DNA from: an uncultured Lachnospiraceae bacterium
Lineage (GTDB): Bacteria; Bacillota; Clostridia; Lachnospirales; Lachnospiraceae
Direction: 5' to 3'
NCBI GenBank assembly: GCA_934294885.1
Contig: CAKRAK010000007.1
Coordinates: 1 to 64,000 of the forward strand
DNA: 64,000 nt
The notes below the pieces were generated by a model that saw nothing but the letters and a program-made list of their open reading frames with translations, was not told the DNA's origin and searched no databases. Each line of letters begins with the position of its first letter. Within the stretch, counting starts at the first letter, position 1. Position numbers and translations under genes: made by a program. This document shows positions 1 to 7,660 of this stretch, one piece after another.

Positions 1-1
1 G

Positions 2-49
2 AGTATAAAAATGGCTGAAACACTTGAAAATAAAGGAAAAAGCGTATGA
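2..49 (+). CDS. 3' end of an upstream gene (partial)
   Basis: The reading frame that is open from the window edge ends at a TGA at 47-49 and gives the tail SIKMAETLENKGKSV. Its stop overlaps the start of the phosphatase gene as ATGA, which is typical of translational coupling in an operon. Only about 15 codons are visible, so the family cannot be identified, and the reading could be chance. Confidence 0.4.
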   Translation, partial: SIKMAETLENKGKSV

Positions 50-528
50 TTAGAGTCTTATTCATCTGCCACGGCAATATCTGTCGTTCCCCAATGGCAG
101 AATTCATTTTAAAAGATATGGTGTCCCGGCGAGGCATTGCTGACAGGTTCGAGATTGCCTCTGCTGCTACAAGCACAGAAGAAATTTGGAACGGCATGGG
201 AAATCCTGTGTACCCTCCGGCAAGAAAGGAGCTTGCCAGACATGGAATCAGCTGTGATGGAAAACGGGCAGTGCAGCTTAAGGCAGAGGACTATGATTAC
301 TATGACTTTTTGATTGGAATGGATTCCATGAACTTACGGAACATGGAAAGAATGACAGGACACGAAAGAAGTGGTAAAATGAAACTGTTGCTGGAGTACG
401 CAGGGATAAACAGAGATGTCAGGGATCCGTGGTACACATCAAGATTTGACGAGACCTACAAGGATGTCGTGATGGGCTGTCAGGCATTTTTGGATTATCT
501 CCGGGAACAGAATATGATTCAGGAATAG
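46..528 (+). CDS. low-molecular-weight protein tyrosine phosphatase
   Basis: This is a 160-residue cytosolic protein of normal length for the low-molecular-weight protein tyrosine phosphatases, which hydrolyse phosphotyrosine or related phosphoesters through a cysteinyl-phosphate intermediate. The signature CHGNICRS begins at the nucleophile Cys8, with Arg14 and Ser15 completing the C-x5-R-S loop. The general-acid motif DPWY lies at residues 127-130. An AAAGGA ribosome binding site precedes ATG 46, which overlaps the stop of the preceding frame. The next gene starts 2 nt after this stop, so the two are probably co-transcribed. There is no adjacent tyrosine kinase or capsule locus, so the substrate is unknown. 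Confidence 0.93.
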   Translation: MIRVLFICHGNICRSPMAEFILKDMVSRRGIADRFEIASAATSTEEIWNGMGNPVYPPARKELARHGISCDGKRAVQLKAEDYDYYDFLIGMDSMNLRNMERMTGHERSGKMKLLLEYAGINRDVRDPWYTSRFDETYKDVVMGCQAFLDYLREQNMIQE

Positions 529-530
529 GA

Positions 531-1154
531 ATGAAAGACGACATGCTAAAGGATAAAGATATCAGGGAACCCTTATTTGAATATCTGGATGAGCAGTATG
601 GGAAAAACCGTATCATTGAGGAGAAGCAGATCGGCAAGTCAAGGGCGGACGTAATGATGATTACGGAGGATGCTCTTTGGGGAATTGAGATTAAAAGTGA
701 TGCGGATACTTTCGTAAGATTAGAAAGGCAGGTTAAGGATTATAACCGCTTTTTTGATTATAATATGGTGGTGGTTGGTTCGACCCATGCCATGCATGTA
801 GCGGAGCACCTTCCGGAATACTGGGGGATTTTATCCGTGGAAAAAATTGGGGAGCAGTTTGATTTTTATGTAGTGAGAGAGCCTGTTCGTAATCCAAAGA
901 GGGAAAAAGCGGTTCTTTTTCGAAATCAGGTGTCCTTTTTATGGAGGCCGGAGCTTGCGCATATTCAGGAGATAAATGAACTGCCTAAGTATAATTATCT
1001 CGGCAAGGACAAGCTGATACGAAAAATGATAGAAAAACTGCCTCAGGAGCGATTAAAAAAACAGGTTTGTGAGGAACTGATGGAACGGGATTATAATACA
1101 ATAAAGGAACGGATTGAAAATTATAAGGAGAAGAAGAATGAAACAGGTTTGTGA
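531..1154 (+). CDS. sce7726-family protein, PD-(D/E)xK nuclease-like
   Basis: This 207-residue soluble protein resembles the sce7726 family. A PD-(D/E)xK-like core is visible: glutamates at 30-31, Asp40 in the SRADVM segment, and E53-I-K55 in GIEIKSD, followed by a polar helical region. Family members are uncharacterised, and the nuclease fold is inferred from the motif. The C-terminal third is charged and probably helical. ATG 531 lies 2 nt after the phosphatase stop; ATG 543 would place the AGGAAT sequence at a different spacing and is an alternative start. The last 17 nt overlap the next gene, which suggests coupling. It could be a DNA-processing enzyme or an inactive nucleic-acid-binding relative. 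Confidence 0.7.
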   Translation: MKDDMLKDKDIREPLFEYLDEQYGKNRIIEEKQIGKSRADVMMITEDALWGIEIKSDADTFVRLERQVKDYNRFFDYNMVVVGSTHAMHVAEHLPEYWGILSVEKIGEQFDFYVVREPVRNPKREKAVLFRNQVSFLWRPELAHIQEINELPKYNYLGKDKLIRKMIEKLPQERLKKQVCEELMERDYNTIKERIENYKEKKNETGL

Positions 1155-1938
1155 TTATTGTGGTGGGTACATATCTGATCTGGATGAAAATTGTCCGCAT
1201 TGCGGTGCGGCCAATGCACAGTATAAGCGTAGTGCAGACGGAACCCCTAAGACGATTGAAGAATTAAAAAAATGGTATACGGATCATAATCTGCCGCCGG
1301 AGGATGTGACACGCTTTTTTATCGGCAAGGATTACAAAAATCCAAAGGCGTTCGGTATTTACGAGGATCAGGGCAGATTTATCGTATATAAGAATAAAGC
1401 AGACGGCTCCCGTGCCATCCGGTATGATGGTGGGGATGAGGCATATGCCGTTAATGAATTATATCTGAAGCTGAAGGAAGAGATTGCGGAACAAAAGGCA
1501 GCAAATAAAAGAATCCGTGGAGGAAATAAAAATCGCTCCCGTGGTAATTCTTTGCTGAATGATTTAAAGTCGGTAAGTGTTTATCTTGTCATTCTTGCAA
1601 TCTATCTTATTTGTATCCATTTCTTTGCCCAGCCTCGTGGGTACTACAATTACAACGGGCAGCAATATTATCATCTGGATGATTGGTATTTGTATGATAC
1701 GGTAACAAATTCCTGGGTGGAGACCTCCGTGGATGATGAACTGGTAGATAATTTGGATGATTATTTTGAGTCTTCGGATTACTCGGAGTCCTACGGAACC
1801 TCTGATTTTGAGGATACCACTTATTATTCTGACTGGGAGGCAGAACAGGATAGTGACAGTGACTGGGATTCTGACAGTAATTGGGATTCCGGGGATAGCT
1901 GGGATTCCGGCGGAAGTGATTGGGATAGTGATTGGTGA
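1138..1938 (+). CDS. zinc-ribbon membrane protein with acidic Trp/Asp/Ser tail
   Basis: I chose ATG 1138 because AAGGAG lies 7 nt upstream; an in-frame TTG at 1114 has no such site. The 266-residue product begins with a CxxC...CxxC zinc ribbon (Cys5, Cys8, Cys19, Cys22). It continues with a soluble domain to about residue 140, one membrane segment at about 146-163, and a tail after the membrane. The last 30 residues are a low-complexity run of D, S, W and G built on repeated WDS units. It overlaps the sce7726 gene by 17 nt. No function is known. The architecture, a cytosolic zinc ribbon with an external acidic tail, suggests a membrane-tethered scaffold or sensor. Confidence 0.75.
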   Translation: MKQVCDYCGGYISDLDENCPHCGAANAQYKRSADGTPKTIEELKKWYTDHNLPPEDVTRFFIGKDYKNPKAFGIYEDQGRFIVYKNKADGSRAIRYDGGDEAYAVNELYLKLKEEIAEQKAANKRIRGGNKNRSRGNSLLNDLKSVSVYLVILAIYLICIHFFAQPRGYYNYNGQQYYHLDDWYLYDTVTNSWVETSVDDELVDNLDDYFESSDYSESYGTSDFEDTTYYSDWEAEQDSDSDWDSDSNWDSGDSWDSGGSDWDSDW

Positions 1939-1954
1939 TATCCTATTTTTATTA

Positions 1955-1983
1955 ATGACAAATCTTATCATTTCGTATATAAT
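1955..1983 (+). promoter_or_regulatory. sigma-A promoter for iorAB
   Basis: ATGACA (1955-1960) and TATAAT (1978-1983) are separated by 17 nt, about 70 nt upstream of the iorA start. No riboswitch-like structure is evident in the short leader. Confidence 0.65.
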
Positions 1984-2058
1984 AGTAACAATTGTGGGTT
2001 CGTGTCCTTTTAAATAAAGATTTAGCGTCACCCAATAACGAAAAGAGGAGGTTTTCTC

Positions 2059-3831
2059 ATGTCAGAGAAAAAGATTATGCTTGGTAATGCGGCAATTGCC
2101 CGTGGAGCATATGAGGCAGGAGTAAAGGTATCTGCTGCATATCCGGGAACACCAAGTACAGAGATAAGCGAGAATTTAGTAAAATATCCGGAGATTTATT
2201 GTGAATGGTCTCCAAATGAAAAGGTTGCTATGGAGGTTGCCATTGGTGCATCTATCAGTGGTGTCCGTGCTATGGCTTCTATGAAGCATGTAGGTTTTAA
2301 CGTGGCAGCAGATCCGATGTACACAGCAGCTTATATTGGTGCAAATGGTGGATTGGTTGCCGTTGTTGCTGATGATCCGGGTATGTACAGCTCACAGAAT
2401 GAGCAGGATACAAGACAGATTTGCCGGGCTGCACAGGTTCCTGTGCTAGAACCCAGTGATTCTCAGGAAGCAAAGGATTTTATGAAGCTTGCCTTTGATT
2501 TATCAGAAGAATATGATACTCCGATTGTGCTTCGTACCACTACAAGACTGGCACATTCCCAGGGTGTTGTTGTATTAGAGGATCGGGTTGTTCCTGAGGA
2601 CAAACCATATGAAAGAAATATTGCCAAGAACGTTATGATGCCGGGTAATGCCATTAAGCGTCATATCTTTGTAGAAGAACGTCTGAATCGCATGGCAGAG
2701 GATGCAGCAGCTTTAACGGTTGCAAAGGAAGGCTTTGCTAAGGATATTCCATTGAATCGTATGGAAATCAATGATACAAAGGTTGGATTTATTACAAGCG
2801 GTATTCCATATACATATGTTAAAGAAGCATGTCCACAAGCATCTGTATTAAAGCTTGGATTGGTTCATCCGATTCCTGAAAAATTAATCAAAGAATTTGC
2901 TGCTAAGGTTGATACCCTTTATATTTTTGAAGAGCTAGAGCCTGTAATTGAGGAGCAGGTAAAGGCAATGGGAATTTCATGTATCGGTAAAGAAATCTTT
3001 ACCGTACAGGGTGAGTACAGTGCCAACATGATCCGTCAGGCAGTATTGCATCAGGAGTTAAAGCTGAAGGAGCCTGCAAAGGTTGCAGGAAGACCACCGT
3101 TATTGTGTCCGGGATGTCCTCACAGAAGTGTGTATTCCGTATTGAAAAAATTAAAAATCCATGCAGCAGGAGATATCGGCTGCTATACCCTTGGAGCGGT
3201 AGCACCGTTAAGTGTTGTTGATACAACCATTTGTATGGGAGCATCTATTTCCTCTCTTCATGGTATGGAAAAGGGCAAGGGAAAAGACTATGTAAAGAAC
3301 TGGGTTGCCGTAATCGGAGATTCTACATTTATGCATACTGGTATTAATTCTTTGATGAATATGGTTTATAATCAGGGTAACGGTACCGTAATTATTTTGG
3401 ATAATTCCACAACCGGTATGACCGGTCATCAGGATCATGCAGCTACCGGTAAGACATTAATGGGTCAGGTAGTGCCTGCCATTAACATTTTAGGCATGTG
3501 TAAGGCAATGGGAATCGAGCATGTACAGGAAGTAAATGCTTTCGATATTGAGAAATTGGAACAGGTAATAAAAGAAGAGGTCGCAAGGGATGCAGTTTCT
3601 GTTATTATTACCAAATCCCCATGTGTATTATTGAAGGAAGTAAGCTTCCCGAATGTATGTAAGCCGCTTCCTGAAAAATGTAAGAAATGTGGAAAATGCT
3701 TGCAGCCGGGATGTCCTGCTCTTACAAGAAATGAAGACGGAACCATTACCATCGATCAGACAATGTGTAACGGTTGCGGATTGTGTAAGCAGATGTGTCC
3801 ATTTGATGCAATCGAGGAGGTAGCAAGATAA
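2059..3831 (+). CDS. iorA: indolepyruvate ferredoxin oxidoreductase, alpha subunit
   Basis: IorA is the TPP- and Fe-S-binding subunit of the anaerobic enzyme that oxidatively decarboxylates aryl-pyruvates such as indolepyruvate and phenylpyruvate to aryl-acetyl-CoA while reducing ferredoxin. The 590-residue length is normal. The N-terminal pyruvate-oxidoreductase-like domain begins near AYPGTPSTEI. The TPP-binding half contains GDIGCYTLG and GDSTFMHTGINSL. Two C-terminal cysteine clusters, CKKCGKC and CNGCGLCKQMC, form a 2[4Fe-4S] ferredoxin-like domain. The start has an AGAGGAGG site. iorB follows with a 1-nt overlap, so the two subunits are translationally coupled. The role is probably amino-acid fermentation. 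Confidence 0.97.
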   Translation: MSEKKIMLGNAAIARGAYEAGVKVSAAYPGTPSTEISENLVKYPEIYCEWSPNEKVAMEVAIGASISGVRAMASMKHVGFNVAADPMYTAAYIGANGGLVAVVADDPGMYSSQNEQDTRQICRAAQVPVLEPSDSQEAKDFMKLAFDLSEEYDTPIVLRTTTRLAHSQGVVVLEDRVVPEDKPYERNIAKNVMMPGNAIKRHIFVEERLNRMAEDAAALTVAKEGFAKDIPLNRMEINDTKVGFITSGIPYTYVKEACPQASVLKLGLVHPIPEKLIKEFAAKVDTLYIFEELEPVIEEQVKAMGISCIGKEIFTVQGEYSANMIRQAVLHQELKLKEPAKVAGRPPLLCPGCPHRSVYSVLKKLKIHAAGDIGCYTLGAVAPLSVVDTTICMGASISSLHGMEKGKGKDYVKNWVAVIGDSTFMHTGINSLMNMVYNQGNGTVIILDNSTTGMTGHQDHAATGKTLMGQVVPAINILGMCKAMGIEHVQEVNAFDIEKLEQVIKEEVARDAVSVIITKSPCVLLKEVSFPNVCKPLPEKCKKCGKCLQPGCPALTRNEDGTITIDQTMCNGCGLCKQMCPFDAIEEVAR

Positions 3832-4403
3832 TGAAAGAGACAAAGAATATTATGATCGTCGGTGTAGGTGGACAGGGTACATTATTAACAAGTCGTATCC
3901 TCGGCGGAATTATGATAAAAGGTGGCTACGATGTAAAGCTTTCTGAGGTTCACGGAATGAGCCAGAGAGGTGGTTCGGTAGTTACTTATGTTCGTTACGG
4001 TGAGAAGGTTGCGGAACCCATTGTAGAAGTGGGTCAGGCAGATGTGCTGATTGCTTTTGAGCGCTTAGAGGCACTTCGTTACGCTCATTTTTTAAAACCG
4101 GATGGTGTGTTAATTGTAAATGACCATCGTATGGATCCGATTACCGTTGTAACCGGCGCAGCAGCTTATCCGGAGAATATTTTAGAGAATCTTTCGAAGG
4201 AACATACCGTATATTCCATCAATGCGGCAGAGGAAGCACTTAAGTTAGGCAATCCAAGAGTATTTAACAATATTGTTCTGGGTCTTGCGGCTCAGCATAT
4301 GGATTTTACAAAGGAAGAATGGTTGGAGGTAATTGCCAATACCGTTCCTCCTAAGACAATTGAGATCAATCAGAAAGCATTTTTGGTTGGATTTGAACAA
4401 TAA
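3831..4403 (+). CDS. iorB: indolepyruvate ferredoxin oxidoreductase, beta subunit
   Basis: This 190-residue protein is the gamma-type (KorC/IorB) subunit that partners IorA. The N-terminal motif MIVGVGGQGTLLTSRIL and the following SEVHGMSQRGGSVVTYVR are diagnostic of the family. Its ATG overlaps the iorA stop by one base (TAATG). The gene ends before a 9-bp hairpin without a T-run. Confidence 0.95.
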   Translation: MKETKNIMIVGVGGQGTLLTSRILGGIMIKGGYDVKLSEVHGMSQRGGSVVTYVRYGEKVAEPIVEVGQADVLIAFERLEALRYAHFLKPDGVLIVNDHRMDPITVVTGAAAYPENILENLSKEHTVYSINAAEEALKLGNPRVFNNIVLGLAAQHMDFTKEEWLEVIANTVPPKTIEINQKAFLVGFEQ

Positions 4404-4410
4404 TTTTTCT

Positions 4411-4437
4411 ACCCGCTGTCATAGAAAAACAGCGGGT
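4411..4437. other. 9-bp stem-loop between iorB and ddl
   Basis: ACCCGCTGT (4411-4419) pairs perfectly with ACAGCGGGT (4429-4437) around a 9-nt loop. No T-run follows on either strand, so it is not a classical terminator; it could stabilise the 3' end of iorAB mRNA or cause pausing. Confidence 0.5.
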
Positions 4438-4470
4438 ATCATAACTTAAAGGGATGGGAAAGGAGTATCC

Positions 4471-5553
4471 ATGAGCAAGAAAAATATAGCGGTTATTTTT
4501 GGCGGACAGTCTTCGGAGCATGAGGTTTCCTGTATTTCGGTTGTGACTGTAGCAGGAGCAATCAACAAAGACCAATACGATATTACTTATATAGGAATTA
4601 CGAAGGAAGGACATTGGTTATACACAAAGGATTTGGAGTCGATTCAGGATGGTACATGGGAATCCTCTGATACAGAAGCGATTATTTCTCCGGATGCGAC
4701 CAAAAAAGAAGTGATTTTATCGGGACCGGATGGTGTGAAAACGAAGAAAATTGATGTGATTTTCCCGGTTTTGCATGGTATGTACGGTGAAGACGGTACC
4801 ATTCAGGGTCTGTTTGAGCTTGCTAAGATTCCGTATGTGGGATGTGGTGTATTGGCATCCGCAGCGGGAATGGATAAAGTATATACAAAAATTATCGTAG
4901 ATGATCTGGATGTTGCCCAGGCTGAGTATGTGTTGGTTCGTGCAGTGGATGTAGAGCAATCGGAACAGGATGCATCCATTATGGATACCCAGGTTGCCAG
5001 AGTGGAAGCAAAGCTTTCGTATCCTGTATTTATTAAGCCGAGTAAGGCAGGCTCTTCCCAAGGAGTTTCAAAGGCTCATAATCGTGAGGAATTGATTGCG
5101 GGATTAAAAATTGCTGCAAAACATGATACTAAGATTTTAGTAGAAAGAAACATCATTGGCAGGGAAATTGAATGTGCAGTGCTTGGAAGTGCCGGTAATG
5201 CAGAGGCATCCGGTGTAGGTGAAATTTTAGCTGCGGCTGAATTTTATGATTTTGATGCCAAATACAATAATGCGGAGTCAAAGACTGTCTTATCTCCTGA
5301 ATTACCGGAGGGTAAGACCGATGAAATCCGGGAAGCGGCAAAGAAAATATTTACTGCCTTAGACGGTTATGGTTTATCCAGAGTAGACTTCTTTCTGGAA
5401 AAGGACACCAACCGGGTTGTATTCAATGAAATTAATACGTTGCCGGGATTTACTTCTATCAGTATGTACCCGATGCTCTGGAATGAGGCAGGACTTGGTT
5501 TGGAACAATTAGTGGAAAAACAGATTCAACTGGCTTTACAAAGAAGATATTAG
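4471..5553 (+). CDS. ddl: D-alanine--D-alanine ligase
   Basis: This is an ATP-grasp ligase of 360 residues that makes D-Ala-D-Ala for peptidoglycan in the cytosol. The N-terminus carries VIFGGQSSEHEVSC, the ATP-grasp region includes VFIKPSKAGSSQGVSK, and the C-terminal metal and substrate segment is FNEINTLPGFTSISMYP. The start follows GGAAAGGAG. The glutamate racemase gene follows after 35 nt, so two enzymes that supply D-amino acids for the cell wall are paired. Confidence 0.97.
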   Translation: MSKKNIAVIFGGQSSEHEVSCISVVTVAGAINKDQYDITYIGITKEGHWLYTKDLESIQDGTWESSDTEAIISPDATKKEVILSGPDGVKTKKIDVIFPVLHGMYGEDGTIQGLFELAKIPYVGCGVLASAAGMDKVYTKIIVDDLDVAQAEYVLVRAVDVEQSEQDASIMDTQVARVEAKLSYPVFIKPSKAGSSQGVSKAHNREELIAGLKIAAKHDTKILVERNIIGREIECAVLGSAGNAEASGVGEILAAAEFYDFDAKYNNAESKTVLSPELPEGKTDEIREAAKKIFTALDGYGLSRVDFFLEKDTNRVVFNEINTLPGFTSISMYPMLWNEAGLGLEQLVEKQIQLALQRRY

Positions 5554-5588
5554 AAACATTTCCTGCAAATAGAAGTGGAGGAGCGGAT

Positions 5589-6392
5589 ATGAATAATCCA
5601 ATCGGTGTGTTTGATTCCGGAGTAGGAGGGCTGACTGTCGCAAGAGAGATCATGCGCCAGCTTCCCAATGAGGATCTGGTTTATTTTGGAGATACCGCCA
5701 GAGTTCCTTATGGTTCCAAATCAAAAAAAACAGTTTTAAAATATAGCAGACAGATTGTAAGATTTCTTCTGACAAAGGACGTAAAAGCAATTGTTGTGGC
5801 ATGCAATACGGCCAGTGCCCTTGCGTTAGATGAGATTGCTGCAGAGATTGATATTCCGGTTATCGGAGTTGTAAAGCCTGGCGCAAAGATGGCGGTGGAG
5901 ACGACAAAAACCGGAAATGTAGGTGTAATCGCTACACAAAGTACAATCAAATCCGGCATTTACAATGACTATATCAGAGAATTGAATCCGGATATTACGG
6001 TTGTCAGTAAAGCATGTCCTCTATTTGTACCTTTAGTAGAAGAGGGACTGTTGGAGGACCGTGTTACAGATGATATTGTAGCCAGATATTTACAGGAGAT
6101 AAAAGAGTATCATGTGGATTCCCTCGTTTTGGGATGTACCCATTATCCTTTGCTGCGGAATGCAATCAAGCGTTTTATGGGTGAAGAGGTTCACCTTGTG
6201 AATCCGGCTTACGAAACGGCAAAAAGCTTAAAGGAGTTATTAATCCAGCAGGGAATTATTAACAAAAAAAGTAAGAAATCCGAATATGAATATTATGTCA
6301 GTGATGGAGTGGAGCAGTTTATTTCCTTTGCAGACCGGGTGTTACCATGCCATGTGACCGACACAACGGTTGTAGATATTGAAAGCTATTAA
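5589..6392 (+). CDS. murI: glutamate racemase
   Basis: This 267-residue enzyme interconverts L- and D-glutamate for the peptidoglycan stem. It has the N-terminal IGVFDSGVGGLTV motif and both catalytic cysteine segments, VACNTAS and LGCTHYPLL. A GGAGGAG site precedes the ATG. It lies 35 nt behind ddl and is probably in the same operon. Confidence 0.97.
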   Translation: MNNPIGVFDSGVGGLTVAREIMRQLPNEDLVYFGDTARVPYGSKSKKTVLKYSRQIVRFLLTKDVKAIVVACNTASALALDEIAAEIDIPVIGVVKPGAKMAVETTKTGNVGVIATQSTIKSGIYNDYIRELNPDITVVSKACPLFVPLVEEGLLEDRVTDDIVARYLQEIKEYHVDSLVLGCTHYPLLRNAIKRFMGEEVHLVNPAYETAKSLKELLIQQGIINKKSKKSEYEYYVSDGVEQFISFADRVLPCHVTDTTVVDIESY

Positions 6393-6457
6393 CAGAATCA
6401 CTAAAATAAAAGGCTTTGACAAGGAATTGTCAGAAAATAATTGTAAATGAGGTTATT

Positions 6458-6868
6458 ATGACGAAGGATGTTTTAGTTACGGTTATCGGTACCCAATTTG
6501 CGTTGGGAGAAGGTTCGATTGAATTAGTGGTTCCCGGAACCTATTATATGAAAAATGGAAAACATTACGTGTTTTACGATGAGCAGGATGAAGAAGACGT
6601 TACAAAAAACAGTGTGAAATTTTTTGACGGATATTTTGAGATGACCAAAAAGGGAAGTCAGATTGCCTGTTTATTGTTTGAGCAGGATAAAAAGACATCA
6701 ACGATGTATCAGACCGTAGCAGGTCCGTTGCAAATTGATTCCACAACATCTGTGGTTGATATTACGGAGTCGGAAAATGAGATTTCGGTAAATGTAAAAT
6801 ATGCATTGGATATTAATTATAATTTTGTATCAGAATGTCAAGTTGTATTTAAGGTGCAGGCAAGATGA
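6458..6868 (+). CDS. DUF1934 (YwiB-like) beta-barrel protein
   Basis: I chose ATG 6458, with GAGG 6 nt upstream, over an in-frame ATG at 6416. The 136-residue product starts MTKDVLVTVIGTQ and is rich in alternating beta strands, as in the DUF1934/YwiB calycin-like family. The biochemical role is unknown. It overlaps the following methyltransferase by 4 nt (ATGA), so the two are translationally coupled. Family assignment is by N-terminal pattern, length and context. Confidence 0.75.
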   Translation: MTKDVLVTVIGTQFALGEGSIELVVPGTYYMKNGKHYVFYDEQDEEDVTKNSVKFFDGYFEMTKKGSQIACLLFEQDKKTSTMYQTVAGPLQIDSTTSVVDITESENEISVNVKYALDINYNFVSECQVVFKVQAR

Positions 6869-7521
6869 AAAAGAAAAAGGGACAGAATATAAGAATCAGT
6901 GAAAATGATAAGTTCGAGGATTTTTTTGGCATTGAAAGTACAGAGGTTGTCTACAATAACAGATACAATGATGAGTATTACCGCTATGAGCCCACAAGTT
7001 ACAGTGGGCTCATTTGTGCATTTGATGCCCTGATGGATGTCATTTCCAAACATGACCGTCTTGTGGATTTCGGCTGTGGCAAAGGCAGGGTATTATTTTA
7101 TGTGAATCAGCGTTTTCAGTGCGAGGTATGTGGAATAGAAATTGATGAATCGGTTTATGAACAGGCGCTGGAGAATCGTACATATTATAATACAAGATTT
7201 AAGGATTCCATGAATCGGATAGAGCTTTTAAACGGAAAGGCAGAGGAATATGAGATTCATCCGGAGGATACGATTTTTTATTTCTTTAATCCCTTCGCCC
7301 TTTCCGTTTTTAAAAAGGTAATAGATCATATCATGGAAAGTGTGGAGCAGCATCCCCGGAAGGTTTATATTATGATGTATTATCCCAAAGAAGATTATCG
7401 TAAGTATCTGCAGCAGCATAAATTTTTGCTGTACCGGATGGTAAAATTGCCGGATTATGCCAGAGATTGGAACGAGAAGGTGGTAATATATGAATTAGGT
7501 CATGCACCTTTAGATATCTAA
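6865..7521 (+). CDS. SAM-dependent methyltransferase (class I)
   Basis: This 218-residue cytosolic protein has a class I methyltransferase motif I, LVDFGCGKG (residues 66-74), followed by the acidic ribose-binding strand CGIEIDES. The first 40 residues are polar and may provide specificity. The substrate is unknown. It overlaps the YwiB-like gene by 4 nt and is followed by a clear new promoter, so the operon ends here. Confidence 0.8.
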   Translation: MKKKKGQNIRISENDKFEDFFGIESTEVVYNNRYNDEYYRYEPTSYSGLICAFDALMDVISKHDRLVDFGCGKGRVLFYVNQRFQCEVCGIEIDESVYEQALENRTYYNTRFKDSMNRIELLNGKAEEYEIHPEDTIFYFFNPFALSVFKKVIDHIMESVEQHPRKVYIMMYYPKEDYRKYLQQHKFLLYRMVKLPDYARDWNEKVVIYELGHAPLDI

Positions 7522-7560
7522 ATATTGCGTGACCGGTACGTCGGGGCACAAGATGTCTCG

Positions 7561-7589
7561 TTGTTAGAATTTTGGTGATGTGTTATAAT
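7561..7589 (+). promoter_or_regulatory. sigma-A promoter for gdpP-rplI-dnaB
   Basis: TTGTTA (7561-7566) and TATAAT (7584-7589) are separated by 17 nt, about 70 nt before the gdpP start. Confidence 0.8.
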
Positions 7590-7660
7590 ACGGATGAATC
7601 GTGTGCCTGCTACGGTGAAGGACGCGAATGTTTCGGCATATGATTACAGGAAGGAAAGTT

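Noticed and set aside
1564..2031. Antisense frame of 155 codons over the zinc-ribbon gene
   Set aside because: It is an Ile/Pro-rich shadow of the repetitive acidic codons and has no ribosome binding site.
4411..4437. Hairpin after iorB as an intrinsic terminator
   Set aside because: The stem is perfect but no T-run follows on either strand.
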